A stretch of DNA of 12,887 nucleotides, taken from contig CANQSW010000025.1 in NCBI GenBank assembly GCA_947626615.1, positions 1 through 12,887 of the forward strand, written 5' to 3'. The notes under the pieces are model-generated. The model searched no databases. It was not told the origin of the DNA and worked only from the letters and a program-made list of their open reading frames with translations. The first letter of the stretch is position 1; each line of letters begins with the position of its first letter. Position numbers and translations under genes: made by a program. Source of the stretch: an uncultured Peptococcaceae bacterium (lineage in GTDB: Bacteria > Bacillota > Dehalobacteriia > UBA4068 > UBA4997). Below are positions 1-5,315 of the stretch, piece after piece.

Positions 1-478
1 CCTTGCCTGCCACCGTGGCCGCCGCGATGCAGCCGGATATGCCGACGGAGCAGAGCAGACCCTTGACCCCGCCGGAGGCGACCAGCACCGCCGCCAGCGC
101 CGTGCCGATGCCGCCGGAGACCGTGCCGCAGATATCGCCCACCACGTCGTTGCAGATGTTGGCGACGCGGCTGGCGTTTTTGGCCAGAGCAAGCGCCTTT
201 TTGGCGCCGGGTATCCGCCGCGACGCCTTGGCGTTCAAATGCTGCTGGCCGCAGGCGGAAACAGCCGTGCCGACGATATCGAACACGACGCCCACCAATA
301 TCACCAGCAGCAAAATGACAAGGCCGACCAGAAACGTTTTCATTTCCTCCAGCACCAGCGTGGAGACCAGCGTTATCAGGCAGGCCGTAAAAAATGTCGC
401 GACGAATACCACCAGGGTATAAAAAGCGTCGCCGTTCGGTTTATCGGCATTTTTGCTTTTAGTTCGTCCTTTATCCAA
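1..478 (-). CDS. oapA: OLE-associated membrane protein OapA (3' end cut by window edge)
   Basis: Partial gene of 159 visible codons, running off the window at position 1. I start it at the TTG at 478-476 because GGGAGAA lies 6 nt upstream and there is no in-frame ATG before the first hydrophobic segment. Visible layout: a polar N-terminus (residues 1-19, Lys/Asp/Asn-rich), hydrophobic segments near 20-43 and 48-70, a basic cytosolic-looking stretch (about 83-100, with SRRIPGAKK), then hydrophobic segments near 112-135 and 139-157. The motif VFDIVGTAVSA, followed after the basic loop by ANICNDVVGDICG, matches my memory of the DUF21/CNNM-related family often labelled 'CorB-like' in clostridia. 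OapA, the protein partner of OLE RNA, belongs to that group. Its place directly behind the structured RNA at 513-1113 strongly supports the call. Family knowledge: OapA brings OLE RNA to the membrane, and the pair is linked to cold, alcohol and Mg2+ stress in Bacillus halodurans. No promoter of its own is visible in the 34-nt gap, so it is probably made by readthrough from the RNA gene. Confidence 0.85.
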   Translation of the reverse strand, partial: MDKGRTKSKNADKPNGDAFYTLVVFVATFFTACLITLVSTLVLEEMKTFLVGLVILLLVILVGVVFDIVGTAVSACGQQHLNAKASRRIPGAKKALALAKNASRVANICNDVVGDICGTVSGGIGTALAAVLVASGGVKGLLCSVGISGCIAAATVAGK

Positions 479-512
479 AATGCTTCTCCCGTAAATTTTG
501 GCAAAAATAAAC

Positions 513-558
513 AAAAAAATATGTGACCAGCCAACAGGTAAACTTTATGGCTTAGGTC
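513..558 (-). terminator. Terminator-like hairpin at the 3' end of the OLE RNA
   Basis: On the minus strand, GACC-(UA bulge)-AGCC (558-549) pairs with GGCUGGUC (532-525) across a 16-nt loop. It is followed by ACAUA and seven U (519-513). The 8-bp stem and U-run fit an intrinsic terminator or processing end between the RNA and oapA. The 5' arm overlaps a segment that can instead pair with 877-886 inside the RNA, so the two structures compete. It is not a textbook terminator (long loop, 5-nt spacer), and oapA depends on readthrough. Confidence 0.5.
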
Positions 559-1113
559 TGGCAGATTTTCTCATTGACCGCACCACAGCGTCGCCGCCGT
601 GGTGGTTCCCGCTTACGGGTCAATCCGGAGCGTTGCCGCGACCGGAGCCAAATCACCACTTAGTCCATACTTTAATCCCTGCCGGCAAAACAGTCTAGGA
701 GCTTTCCTCAACGGCAAAACCATATTTTTAGCCTCTTTTGCACCAGTGGTTTCATCAGGGGTGCTTACGGCTTGGTCGCACCGAAAAGCGCCTGTTTTGG
801 CTGCAACAGCCAATCCACCACTCGCACTCAAGGCAGGCTACGCTGCACCCAGCGGTTAGCCGAATGCAGGTTTAACCCCAAGCCATAGTTATCATGCCCG
901 ACCAAAGGCATCTCCCCACGCACTTGGGTCTCCACGGAAATTGGGTCGGCTTCCGTATGCCATTACAGAGCGCCCAAGATCCTTAACTCCCAGCACCAGC
1001 CCCCGACTGGGCGTCAGAAGCCAGCACCAGAAACTTCATCGATGTGCCCTTAACGGATTTTTAGCCCCGCCTTCAAAACATGGCCTGTCGACTAGAATAC
1101 TGCGTCACATATC
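513..1113 (-). ncRNA. ole: OLE RNA (ornate, large, extremophilic RNA)
   Basis: About 600 nt with no ORF that has both a ribosome-binding site and a recognisable protein, but with dense secondary structure. Helices visible (plus coordinates): 836-845 with 850-861 (GGCTA/TAGCC stacked on CGCTG/CAGCG); 797-803 with 807-813; nested 923-928/973-978 and 934-939/951-956; 624-628/642-646 capped by a 3-bp stem with a GCAA tetraloop; 581-586/599-604; and 608-611/616-619. A long-range 10-bp helix joins 877-886 to 547-556. It contains a G-U pair in the minus-strand RNA that would be an A-C mismatch in a plus transcript, so the RNA is minus-strand. Ends are estimated from the promoter (start near 1113) and from the U-run (513). 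Family knowledge: OLE RNAs are about 600 nt, occur in mainly anaerobic or extremophilic Firmicutes, and are almost always followed by oapA, as here. I cannot run a covariance search, so the call rests on length, structure, promoter and neighbour. RNase P RNA, tmRNA and 6S RNA fit worse. Confidence 0.87.
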
Positions 1114-1119
1114 TTTTAT

Positions 1120-1147
1120 ATTATAGCATATTTTTGCGAAATATCAA
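1120..1147 (-). promoter_or_regulatory. SigA-type promoter of the OLE RNA
   Basis: On the minus strand, TTGATA (1147-1142), a 16-bp spacer and a perfect TATAAT (1125-1120) predict a start near 1113. It begins only about 12 nt after the yraN stop codon, so the RNA has its own strong promoter and does not rely on the upstream operon. Confidence 0.85.
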
Positions 1148-1158
1148 CTCCCGGCCGC

Positions 1159-1524
1159 TCACCAGGCCAGAAAATCCTCGATCAGCTCGATCTTGGGCGC
1201 GCCGCCCGCCGCATATTCCACCGTCAGCAGCAGAAAACCGCAGGCCGCGCCGGAAAGTTCCCGCTGATACAGCCAATATTCGGCGCAGGCCAAAAGCCGG
1301 CGCTTCTTGTCCAGCGTCACGGCCTCGGCCGGGGCCACCTGCGCGCCGCGCCGTCTGGCTTTTACCTCCACAAAATAAATAACGCCGCCCCGCCGGCAGA
1401 CGATATCCAGCTCGCCGCCCGCCCCGCGGAAGTTCCGCGCCATTATCTCATAGCCGCGGGCCGCCAGATAGGCCGCCGCCAGATCTTCGTTTTCCCGCCC
1501 GATCGCGGCGCTTGCCCTGCCCAT
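1159..1524 (-). CDS. yraN: UPF0102 (YraN) family endonuclease-like protein
   Basis: Encodes 121 residues with the UPF0102 signature. The order is GRENEDLAAAYL near the N-terminus, then RNFRGAGGELDIV, then IYFVEVKARR; together these give the E...D...ExK pattern of the PD-(D/E)xK nuclease fold. The family is widespread and small (about 115-130 residues), and its cellular role is poorly defined. The frame is open 10 codons further upstream. I choose the ATG at 1524 because GGGAGG lies about 10 nt before it and because homologues begin MGR..G..GE..A. It starts 34 nt after the rnhB stop codon, so it is probably the last protein gene of the ylqF-rnhB-yraN operon. This rnhB-yraN pairing is common in Firmicutes. 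The OLE promoter starts just after its stop. Confidence 0.92.
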   Translation of the reverse strand: MGRASAAIGRENEDLAAAYLAARGYEIMARNFRGAGGELDIVCRRGGVIYFVEVKARRRGAQVAPAEAVTLDKKRRLLACAEYWLYQRELSGAACGFLLLTVEYAAGGAPKIELIEDFLAW

Positions 1525-1558
1525 ATCGCATCGTCCTCCCAAAACCCGCCACAAGCCG

Positions 1559-2263
1559 TTATTTCGCCTGCTTCGGCGGCTTCAAAACAAAACTGCGGCG
1601 GTGTATCGGCGAATAACCGAGCTGCCAGACGGCTTGCTTGTGCGCCAGCGTGGGATAACCCGCGTGCCCCGCCAGACCGTAGCCCGGATAAAGCTCGTCG
1701 TATACCGCCATCATGCGGTCGCGGTGGCATTTGGCCAGAATACTGGCCGCGCCGATGCTGATGCTTTTGGCGTCGCCTTTAACTATCGCCGTCTGCGGCA
1801 GCGGCAGCGGCAGCTCCAGCGCGTCCACCAGCAGATGCTGCGGGCGCACCGGCAGCATTTTGACGGCCCGGCACATCGCCAGCTTCGTTGCCGCCAGAAT
1901 ATTGATACGGTCGATCTCATGCGGACCGACGGCCGCCAGCGCCCAGGCCACGCTGGCCCGGCGGATCAGCGGCTCCAGCTGCCAGCGTTTTTTGGCGGAG
2001 AGCTTTTTGGAATCGTTCACGCCCGGCAGCAGGATATGCGGCGGCAAGATCACCGCGGCCACCACCACCGGCCCGGCGATAGGCCCGCGGCCCACCTCGT
2101 CCAGCCCGGCCACAAACTCCACGCCGCCCGCCCAGAGAGCCTCCTCGTATTGAGAAATTCCCCGCAGGCGTTCGGCCTCGGAATCGTCTGGCGCAAGCTC
2201 GCAAAAACCCTCGCCTCGCCCCGCCATTTTCAGCTGCCATGGCTGCAGCTCGGATAGCTTCAT
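1559..2263 (-). CDS. rnhB: Ribonuclease HII
   Basis: RNase HII (234 residues) cleaves the RNA strand of RNA-DNA hybrids and removes ribonucleotides misincorporated into DNA. The catalytic Asp-Glu pair is D55-E56 in GLDEVGRGPIAGPVV. NDSKKL is at 83-88, a further acidic residue is D147 (LLVDAL), KGDAKSISIGAASILAK spans 162-178, and the last catalytic Asp is D182 (HRDR). All four expected active-site carboxylates are present. About 45 residues precede the catalytic domain, a short version of the N-terminal extension seen in many Firmicutes enzymes. The ATG at 2263 has GGGAGG 7 nt upstream and overlaps the ylqF stop as ATGA, so translation is probably coupled. Confidence 0.97.
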   Translation of the reverse strand: MKLSELQPWQLKMAGRGEGFCELAPDDSEAERLRGISQYEEALWAGGVEFVAGLDEVGRGPIAGPVVVAAVILPPHILLPGVNDSKKLSAKKRWQLEPLIRRASVAWALAAVGPHEIDRINILAATKLAMCRAVKMLPVRPQHLLVDALELPLPLPQTAIVKGDAKSISIGAASILAKCHRDRMMAVYDELYPGYGLAGHAGYPTLAHKQAVWQLGYSPIHRRSFVLKPPKQAK

Positions 2264-3129
2264 CGGCGGCCTCCCGGCGGCTCGTCCAGCGTGAAGCGGC
2301 CGATTTTGCCGTTGCGGAACTCCGCCAGCAGCAGACGCGCCGTCTCCTCCTCGCGCACCGCGCCGCCCGCCGCCAACAGCCCCCGGCTGCGGCCGATCGC
2401 CGCCAAAACGTCCTCGACGTGCGCCGACGCCAGCACCGCTTCGTCCAGCTTATAGCGGGCGCAAAGCTCCGCCGCGCCCCGCTCGACCAGCCAGGCCAAA
2501 AGCTCCAGCGCCACCTGATAATAATCGTATACCGTCTCGCTGATAGCCCCGGTGGCCGCCAGCCGGAACGCCACGCTGTGCGTCTCGAACTTCGGCCAGA
2601 GCACGCCGGGAGTGTCCAGCAGCTCTATCTTATCTCCCAGGCGCACCCATTGTTTGCCGCGCGTCACGCCGGGCTTGTTGCCCGTCTTGCTGGCCGCGCG
2701 GGGCAGCAGCGCGTTGATCAAAGTGCTTTTGCCCGTGTTGGGCGAACCTGCCACCATTGCCCGCACCGGGCGGCGGCGGCGACCCTTGGCCTCAAGCTCC
2801 GCCAGCATGGGTTCGGCCGTCTGCATGATCGTTTTTTCCAGCTCCTTCATGCCCTGGCCGGCCTGCGCGTTGATCGCCACCGCGCCCAGCCCCCGGCGGC
2901 GGAAATACGCCAGCCAGCGCTTTGTGGCCGCCTCGTCCGCCAGATCCTGCTTGTTCAGCACCATTATCTGCGGTTTTTTGGCCAATATGCGGTCAAAATC
3001 CGGGTTATAGCTGGAGGCCGGTATACGCGCGTCCAGCACCACCAGCGAAAGATCCACCACCTGCATATCCTCCGCCATCAGGCGGCGGGCCTTGGCCATG
3101 TGGCCCGGATACCACTGAATCACCGTCAT
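2260..3129 (-). CDS. ylqF: Ribosome biogenesis GTPase YlqF/RbgA
   Basis: A 289-residue circularly permuted GTPase needed for late 50S subunit assembly, acting in the cytoplasm on the immature large subunit. The G motifs appear in permuted order: G4 NKQD at 59-62, G1 GSPNTGKST at 128-136, a TR in the G2 region near 156, and G3 DTPG at 172-175. The N-terminal WYPGHMAKA (6-14) carries the His that replaces the usual Gln in catalysis in RbgA. The C-terminal third is helical, as in the family. The ATG at 3129 has AAGGAG 8 nt upstream. It is the first gene of the ylqF-rnhB-yraN unit and is read from the promoter at 3242-3215. Confidence 0.97.
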   Translation of the reverse strand: MTVIQWYPGHMAKARRLMAEDMQVVDLSLVVLDARIPASSYNPDFDRILAKKPQIMVLNKQDLADEAATKRWLAYFRRRGLGAVAINAQAGQGMKELEKTIMQTAEPMLAELEAKGRRRRPVRAMVAGSPNTGKSTLINALLPRAASKTGNKPGVTRGKQWVRLGDKIELLDTPGVLWPKFETHSVAFRLAATGAISETVYDYYQVALELLAWLVERGAAELCARYKLDEAVLASAHVEDVLAAIGRSRGLLAAGGAVREEETARLLLAEFRNGKIGRFTLDEPPGGRR

Positions 3130-3214
3130 CTGAATAACTCCTTAGCCGCCGGGCGAGCCCCGGCGCTTTCGCATCTTGACATAAAGCGGCCGCATTATGC
3201 CTGCCGCAGCTTAA

Positions 3215-3242
3215 ATTCTAGCATATTTGCGGATTTTTGCAA
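3215..3242 (-). promoter_or_regulatory. Promoter for the ylqF-rnhB-yraN operon
   Basis: On the minus strand, TTGCAA (3242-3237), a 16-bp spacer and TAGAAT (3220-3215) lie about 80 nt upstream of the ylqF start. Both boxes deviate from consensus, so moderate strength is expected. No better candidate is visible in the divergent interval. Confidence 0.6.
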
Positions 3243-3246
3243 CCGA

Positions 3247-3266
3247 TTGCGGCAAAATCGCCGCAA
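3247..3266. repeat. 7-bp inverted repeat beside the ylqF promoter
   Basis: TTGCGGC (3247-3253) and GCCGCAA (3260-3266) form a perfect 7-bp dyad with a 6-nt centre, ending 5 bp upstream of the ylqF -35 box. It could be an operator or simply a chance palindrome. The rest of the interval 3267-3326 shows nothing I can assign. Confidence 0.35.
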
Positions 3267-3326
3267 AAATTTTTCCGCCCCGCCCGAGGACGCCGCCCGC
3301 GGCAAAAAAATTCCAAAAAATCGGCG

Positions 3327-3355
3327 AAACGGCTTGACAAGCAGCCGTTTTTTTT
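3327..3355 (+). terminator. Terminator-like hairpin overlapping the tRNA promoter
   Basis: AAACGGCT (3327-3334) and AGCCGTTT (3343-3350) form an 8-bp stem with an 8-nt loop, and the T-run continues to 3355. The shape is an intrinsic terminator for plus-strand transcripts. The loop contains most of the TTGACA -35 box of the tRNA promoter. No plus-strand gene lies just upstream, so it may insulate the tRNAs or be fortuitous. Confidence 0.45.
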
Positions 3356-3362
3356 GTAATAT
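3334..3362 (+). promoter_or_regulatory. Promoter of the tRNA-Met/tRNA-Glu operon
   Basis: A perfect TTGACA (3334-3339) is followed, with 17-bp spacing, by TAATAT (3357-3362). An overlapping perfect TATAAT at 3360-3365 would need a 20-bp spacer. Transcription would start near 3370, about 23 nt before the first tRNA. Confidence 0.8.
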
Positions 3363-3392
3363 AATGTTTGCGCGATTTCGTTTGCGCGCTGC

Positions 3393-3469
3393 GGCGGTGT
3401 AGCTCAGCTGGTCAGAGCACACGGTTCATACCCGTGGTGTCACTGGTTCAAATCCAGTCACCGCTACCA
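3393..3469 (+). tRNA. tRNA-Met (CAU), elongator type
   Basis: A complete cloverleaf with encoded CCA. The acceptor is GGCGGTG/CACCGCT with G1-U72, the D-arm stem is GCTC/GAGC, the anticodon stem CACGG/CCGTG encloses the loop TTCATAC, and the T-stem is ACTGG/CCAGT. The anticodon is CAU. The anticodon stem lacks the three G-C pairs of initiator tRNA, and the acceptor closely resembles the Bacillus elongator tRNA-Met, which also has G1-U72. tRNA-Ile(CAU, lysidine-modified) is the other possibility but is less likely. Confidence 0.95.
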
Positions 3470-3472
3470 TAT

Positions 3473-3549
3473 GGCACGTTGGAGAAGCGGCTTAACTCAC
3501 CAGCCTCTCACGCTGGCATTCATGGGTTCGAATCCCATACGTGTCACCA
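3473..3549 (+). tRNA. tRNA-Glu (CUC)
   Basis: Starts 3 nt after tRNA-Met and encodes its own CCA. The acceptor is GGCACGT/ACGTGTC, the anticodon stem CCAGC/GCTGG encloses loop CTCTCAC, and the T-arm stem is ATGGG/CCCAT with TTCGAAT. The anticodon CUC reads GAG. The terminal A is also the first base of the terminator hairpin. Confidence 0.96.
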
Positions 3550-3590
3550 TTAAAAGACCCAGTTCCTGCCAAGGAACTGGGTCTTTTAAT
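3549..3590. terminator. Perfect 18-bp terminator hairpin after the tRNAs
   Basis: An 18-bp perfect inverted repeat, 3549-3566 with 3573-3590, has loop TGCCAA and an A/T-rich base giving TCTTTTAAT on the plus strand. It starts at the last base of tRNA-Glu and ends the tRNA transcript. It could work in both directions. Confidence 0.9.
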
Positions 3591-3711
3591 ATCGACGTAT
3601 GAGATGAGAACCCGGGTGAGACACCGAGCGCCCAAGAGTGCAAGACGAAGGCGCAGCACGATTGGAATCGCGAGGGATACCCGCAAGGGTAATCCCATAA
3701 TCTTAAAAGCA
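3591..3711. other. Structured 120-nt interval between two terminators
   Basis: No credible gene. Minus-strand ORFs here run into the antisense of the tRNAs and have no ribosome-binding site. On the plus strand, GGGAT-ACCC-GCAA-GGGT-A-ATCCC (3674-3696) forms a 9-bp hairpin with a GNRA loop and one bulged A. CGATT/AATCG (about 3659-3670) and GCGCC/GGCGC are further possible stems. It could be a small structured RNA or a dispersed intergenic repeat. I see no promoter assigned to it. Confidence 0.4.
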
Positions 3712-3739
3712 AATATCCCCTGCTTTCGCAGGGGATATT
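3712..3739. terminator. 12-bp bidirectional terminator, end of hpf
   Basis: AATATCCCCTGC (3712-3723) and GCAGGGGATATT (3728-3739) enclose a TTTC loop. On the minus strand it follows the hpf stop by about 16 nt and leads into TTTGCTTTT. On the plus strand it leads into GATATTTTT. Confidence 0.85.
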
Positions 3740-3755
3740 GATATTTTTGCGGTTT

Positions 3756-4277
3756 TTAGTCTTCCGGCTGCAACAGGCCGTAGTCCTCGTCGCGACGTTT
3801 GTAAACGATGTTGATCTCGTTGGTCTCGCTGTTTACGAACGCGAAGAAGGAATGGCCCAAAAGCTCCATACTCATAATGGCTTCGTCCACGGTGAGCGGC
3901 TTGCGGTCGAAATGCTTGGTCTTCACCAGCTTGTTGTCGTTGGGCAGAGCCTCGATCTCCTGCAAAGACGCGCGCTGCGCCTCCTTGCGGAAGCGTTTTT
4001 CCAGCCGGGTCTTGTGCTTTCTCACCTGGCGTTCCAGCTTATCCACCGCGCCGTCCACGCAGGAATACATATCCGCGCCGGTGACCTCGCTGCGCAGCAC
4101 CACGCCGTCCACAAAGATCGTGACTTCCACGCTGTGCGTGTCCTTTACCACGTCGTGCAGCACCGTGACTTCGTCCACGCCGCCCAGCATCTTATCAAAT
4201 TTTTTCAGCCGCTTTGCCGCGTAATCGCGCATGGCCGGCGTCACGTCGTTTTTTCTCGATCTTACGTTGATATCCAT
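3756..4277 (-). CDS. hpf: Long-form ribosome hibernation promoting factor
   Basis: 173 residues with both domains of long HPF. An S30AE/RaiA domain (about 1-100) starts MDINVRSRKNDVTPAMRDYA and has the basic C-terminal helix QVRKHKTRLEKRFRK. A variable linker (about 101-118) follows. The C-terminal dimerisation domain (about 119-168) carries KHFDRKPLTVDEAIMSMELLGH and INIVYKRRDEDYGL. In Firmicutes the long form binds 30S and dimerises ribosomes into inactive 100S particles in slow growth. The ATG at 4277 is preceded by GGAGGGTGG. It is separated from the upstream lipoprotein genes by 99 nt holding a TATAAT box, and its message ends at the 3712-3739 hairpin, so it is probably monocistronic. 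Confidence 0.97.
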   Translation of the reverse strand: MDINVRSRKNDVTPAMRDYAAKRLKKFDKMLGGVDEVTVLHDVVKDTHSVEVTIFVDGVVLRSEVTGADMYSCVDGAVDKLERQVRKHKTRLEKRFRKEAQRASLQEIEALPNDNKLVKTKHFDRKPLTVDEAIMSMELLGHSFFAFVNSETNEINIVYKRRDEDYGLLQPED

Positions 4278-4329
4278 TTTACCACCCTCCAGTTCTTTTT
4301 TTAACGGGCGGGCCGGGCCTGTCCGTTAT

Positions 4330-4335
4330 ATTATA
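4330..4335 (-). promoter_or_regulatory. Probable -10 box of the hpf promoter
   Basis: A perfect TATAAT on the minus strand lies about 52 nt upstream of the hpf start. The matching -35 position (ATTTTC near 4358-4353) is weak, so an activator or an alternative sigma factor may be involved. I do not see a SigB-type motif. Confidence 0.5.
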
Positions 4336-4376
4336 TTTTTACGCGGGCGGTGGAAAATCCTGCCTGGCCGCCAAAT

Positions 4377-5282
4377 TTAATCCAGCGGGATATATCCGGC
4401 GTCTTTCATCGCCTGCTTGCCGTCGGCGGAGAGGATCCAATCGTGCAGACGCATGGTGGGGCTATCCGGGTCTTCGTCGGCGCGCACGGCCAGATAATAT
4501 TCGTTCAAGAGCGGATAGCTGCCGTCCGCGATCGTTTCGTCGCTGGGCATAACGCCGTCCACCGAGAGGAAGCGCAGCCCCGGCTGGCTGTACATATAAG
4601 AGGCGTAATAGAACACCGAATAACCGAGCGAATCGGCGCTGTTGTTATACGCCGCCAGCGTTTCGATCAGGTCGCCCATGGCGCTGGGGCGGAATTCCGT
4701 CGGCGCGTCCATCGGGGCGTCGTCCGTCATCAGCAGCTTCATGAACAGGCTCTGGCTGCCGCTCTCCTCCGGCCGCTGGAAGGCCACGATGGGCAGATCC
4801 TCGCCGCCGACCTCGCTCCAGTTGGTGATACGCCCGGCGTAGATGTCGACGAGCTGCTGGCGCGTCAGATCCTGCACGGGATTATCCGCGTTGACGATGA
4901 ACACCAGCGCGTCGCGGCCGATCGGCGTAACGTCAAGCTCCGTGCCGATCTCCTCGAGCTGCTGCTTTGTGACCTCGGCCGGCTCGTAGACCAGCAAAAG
5001 GTCGCTCCGCCCCTCGGCCAGATTTATCCAGGCCATCGGCGTCATGCTGCAGGTGGTGTTCAGCTGGGCTTCTTCTTCGCTGAGGCCGGTGGTGCGCTCC
5101 AGAATTTTGGCCATCATCGGCAGGTTGGCGGTGGAGCCGTCCACCACCGGGTATTCGTCCGTGGTCAGCAGCGGCTGCTCCGCCTCGGCCTGCTTCGGGT
5201 CTTCACCGCCGCAGGCGGCAAGCGTCAGGGCCGCCAGCAGCAAGGCCGCCAGCAGCAGCAACAAACGATGATATTTCCGCAT
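4377..5282 (-). CDS. PstS-like phosphate-type substrate-binding lipoprotein
   Basis: 301 residues from the ATG at 5282, chosen over the upstream ATG at 5309 because GGGAGGT sits 5-6 nt before it and the signal peptide then starts MRKYHR. The lipobox LAAC places the lipidated Cys at 24. Type-II binding-protein motifs of the PstS family follow: VDGSTA at 47-52, GRDALVFIVN at 122-131, ITNWSEVGG at 152-160 and SGSQSLF at 174-180. These are the elements that usually line the phosphate site. The protein would sit on the outer face of the membrane. No pstC, pstA, pstB or phoU is in the window. It is instead the last gene of a set with two beta-repeat lipoproteins, 33 nt after the previous stop. The ligand could be phosphate or another oxyanion, and a sensing role is possible. 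Confidence 0.85.
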   Translation of the reverse strand: MRKYHRLLLLLAALLLAALTLAACGGEDPKQAEAEQPLLTTDEYPVVDGSTANLPMMAKILERTTGLSEEEAQLNTTCSMTPMAWINLAEGRSDLLLVYEPAEVTKQQLEEIGTELDVTPIGRDALVFIVNADNPVQDLTRQQLVDIYAGRITNWSEVGGEDLPIVAFQRPEESGSQSLFMKLLMTDDAPMDAPTEFRPSAMGDLIETLAAYNNSADSLGYSVFYYASYMYSQPGLRFLSVDGVMPSDETIADGSYPLLNEYYLAVRADEDPDSPTMRLHDWILSADGKQAMKDAGYIPLD

Positions 5283-5315
5283 GATTACCTCCCAAAATTT
5301 AACTTTCATATCCTC

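Noticed and set aside
513..1113. RNase P RNA, tmRNA or 6S RNA as the identity of the long RNA
   Set aside because: A GAGGAAAG string recalls RNase P, but the matching conserved core and 3' signature are not found. There is no tRNA-like end or tag ORF for tmRNA. The length is too great for 6S or for a usual RNase P RNA, and the oapA neighbour fits OLE.
498..1382. Several short plus- and minus-strand ORFs in the OLE region (about 60-100 codons)
   Set aside because: They have no good ribosome-binding site, overlap one another on both strands, show odd composition, and cover helices of the structured RNA. They look like chance frames.
2239..3402. 387-codon plus-strand open frame
   Set aside because: It is the antisense shadow of ylqF, which has clear GTPase motifs, and its translation is rich in Arg/His/Gln as typical for antisense frames of GC-rich genes.
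3393..3469. Initiator tRNA-fMet
   Set aside because: The anticodon stem is CACGG/CCGTG without three consecutive G-C pairs, and position 1-72 is G-U, not C-A, so the elongator type fits better.
3492..3712. Minus-strand ORFs ending near the tRNA-Glu antisense
   Set aside because: Their C-termini (such as GIRTHECQRERLVS) are the familiar spurious translation of antisense tRNA, often seen in automated annotations.
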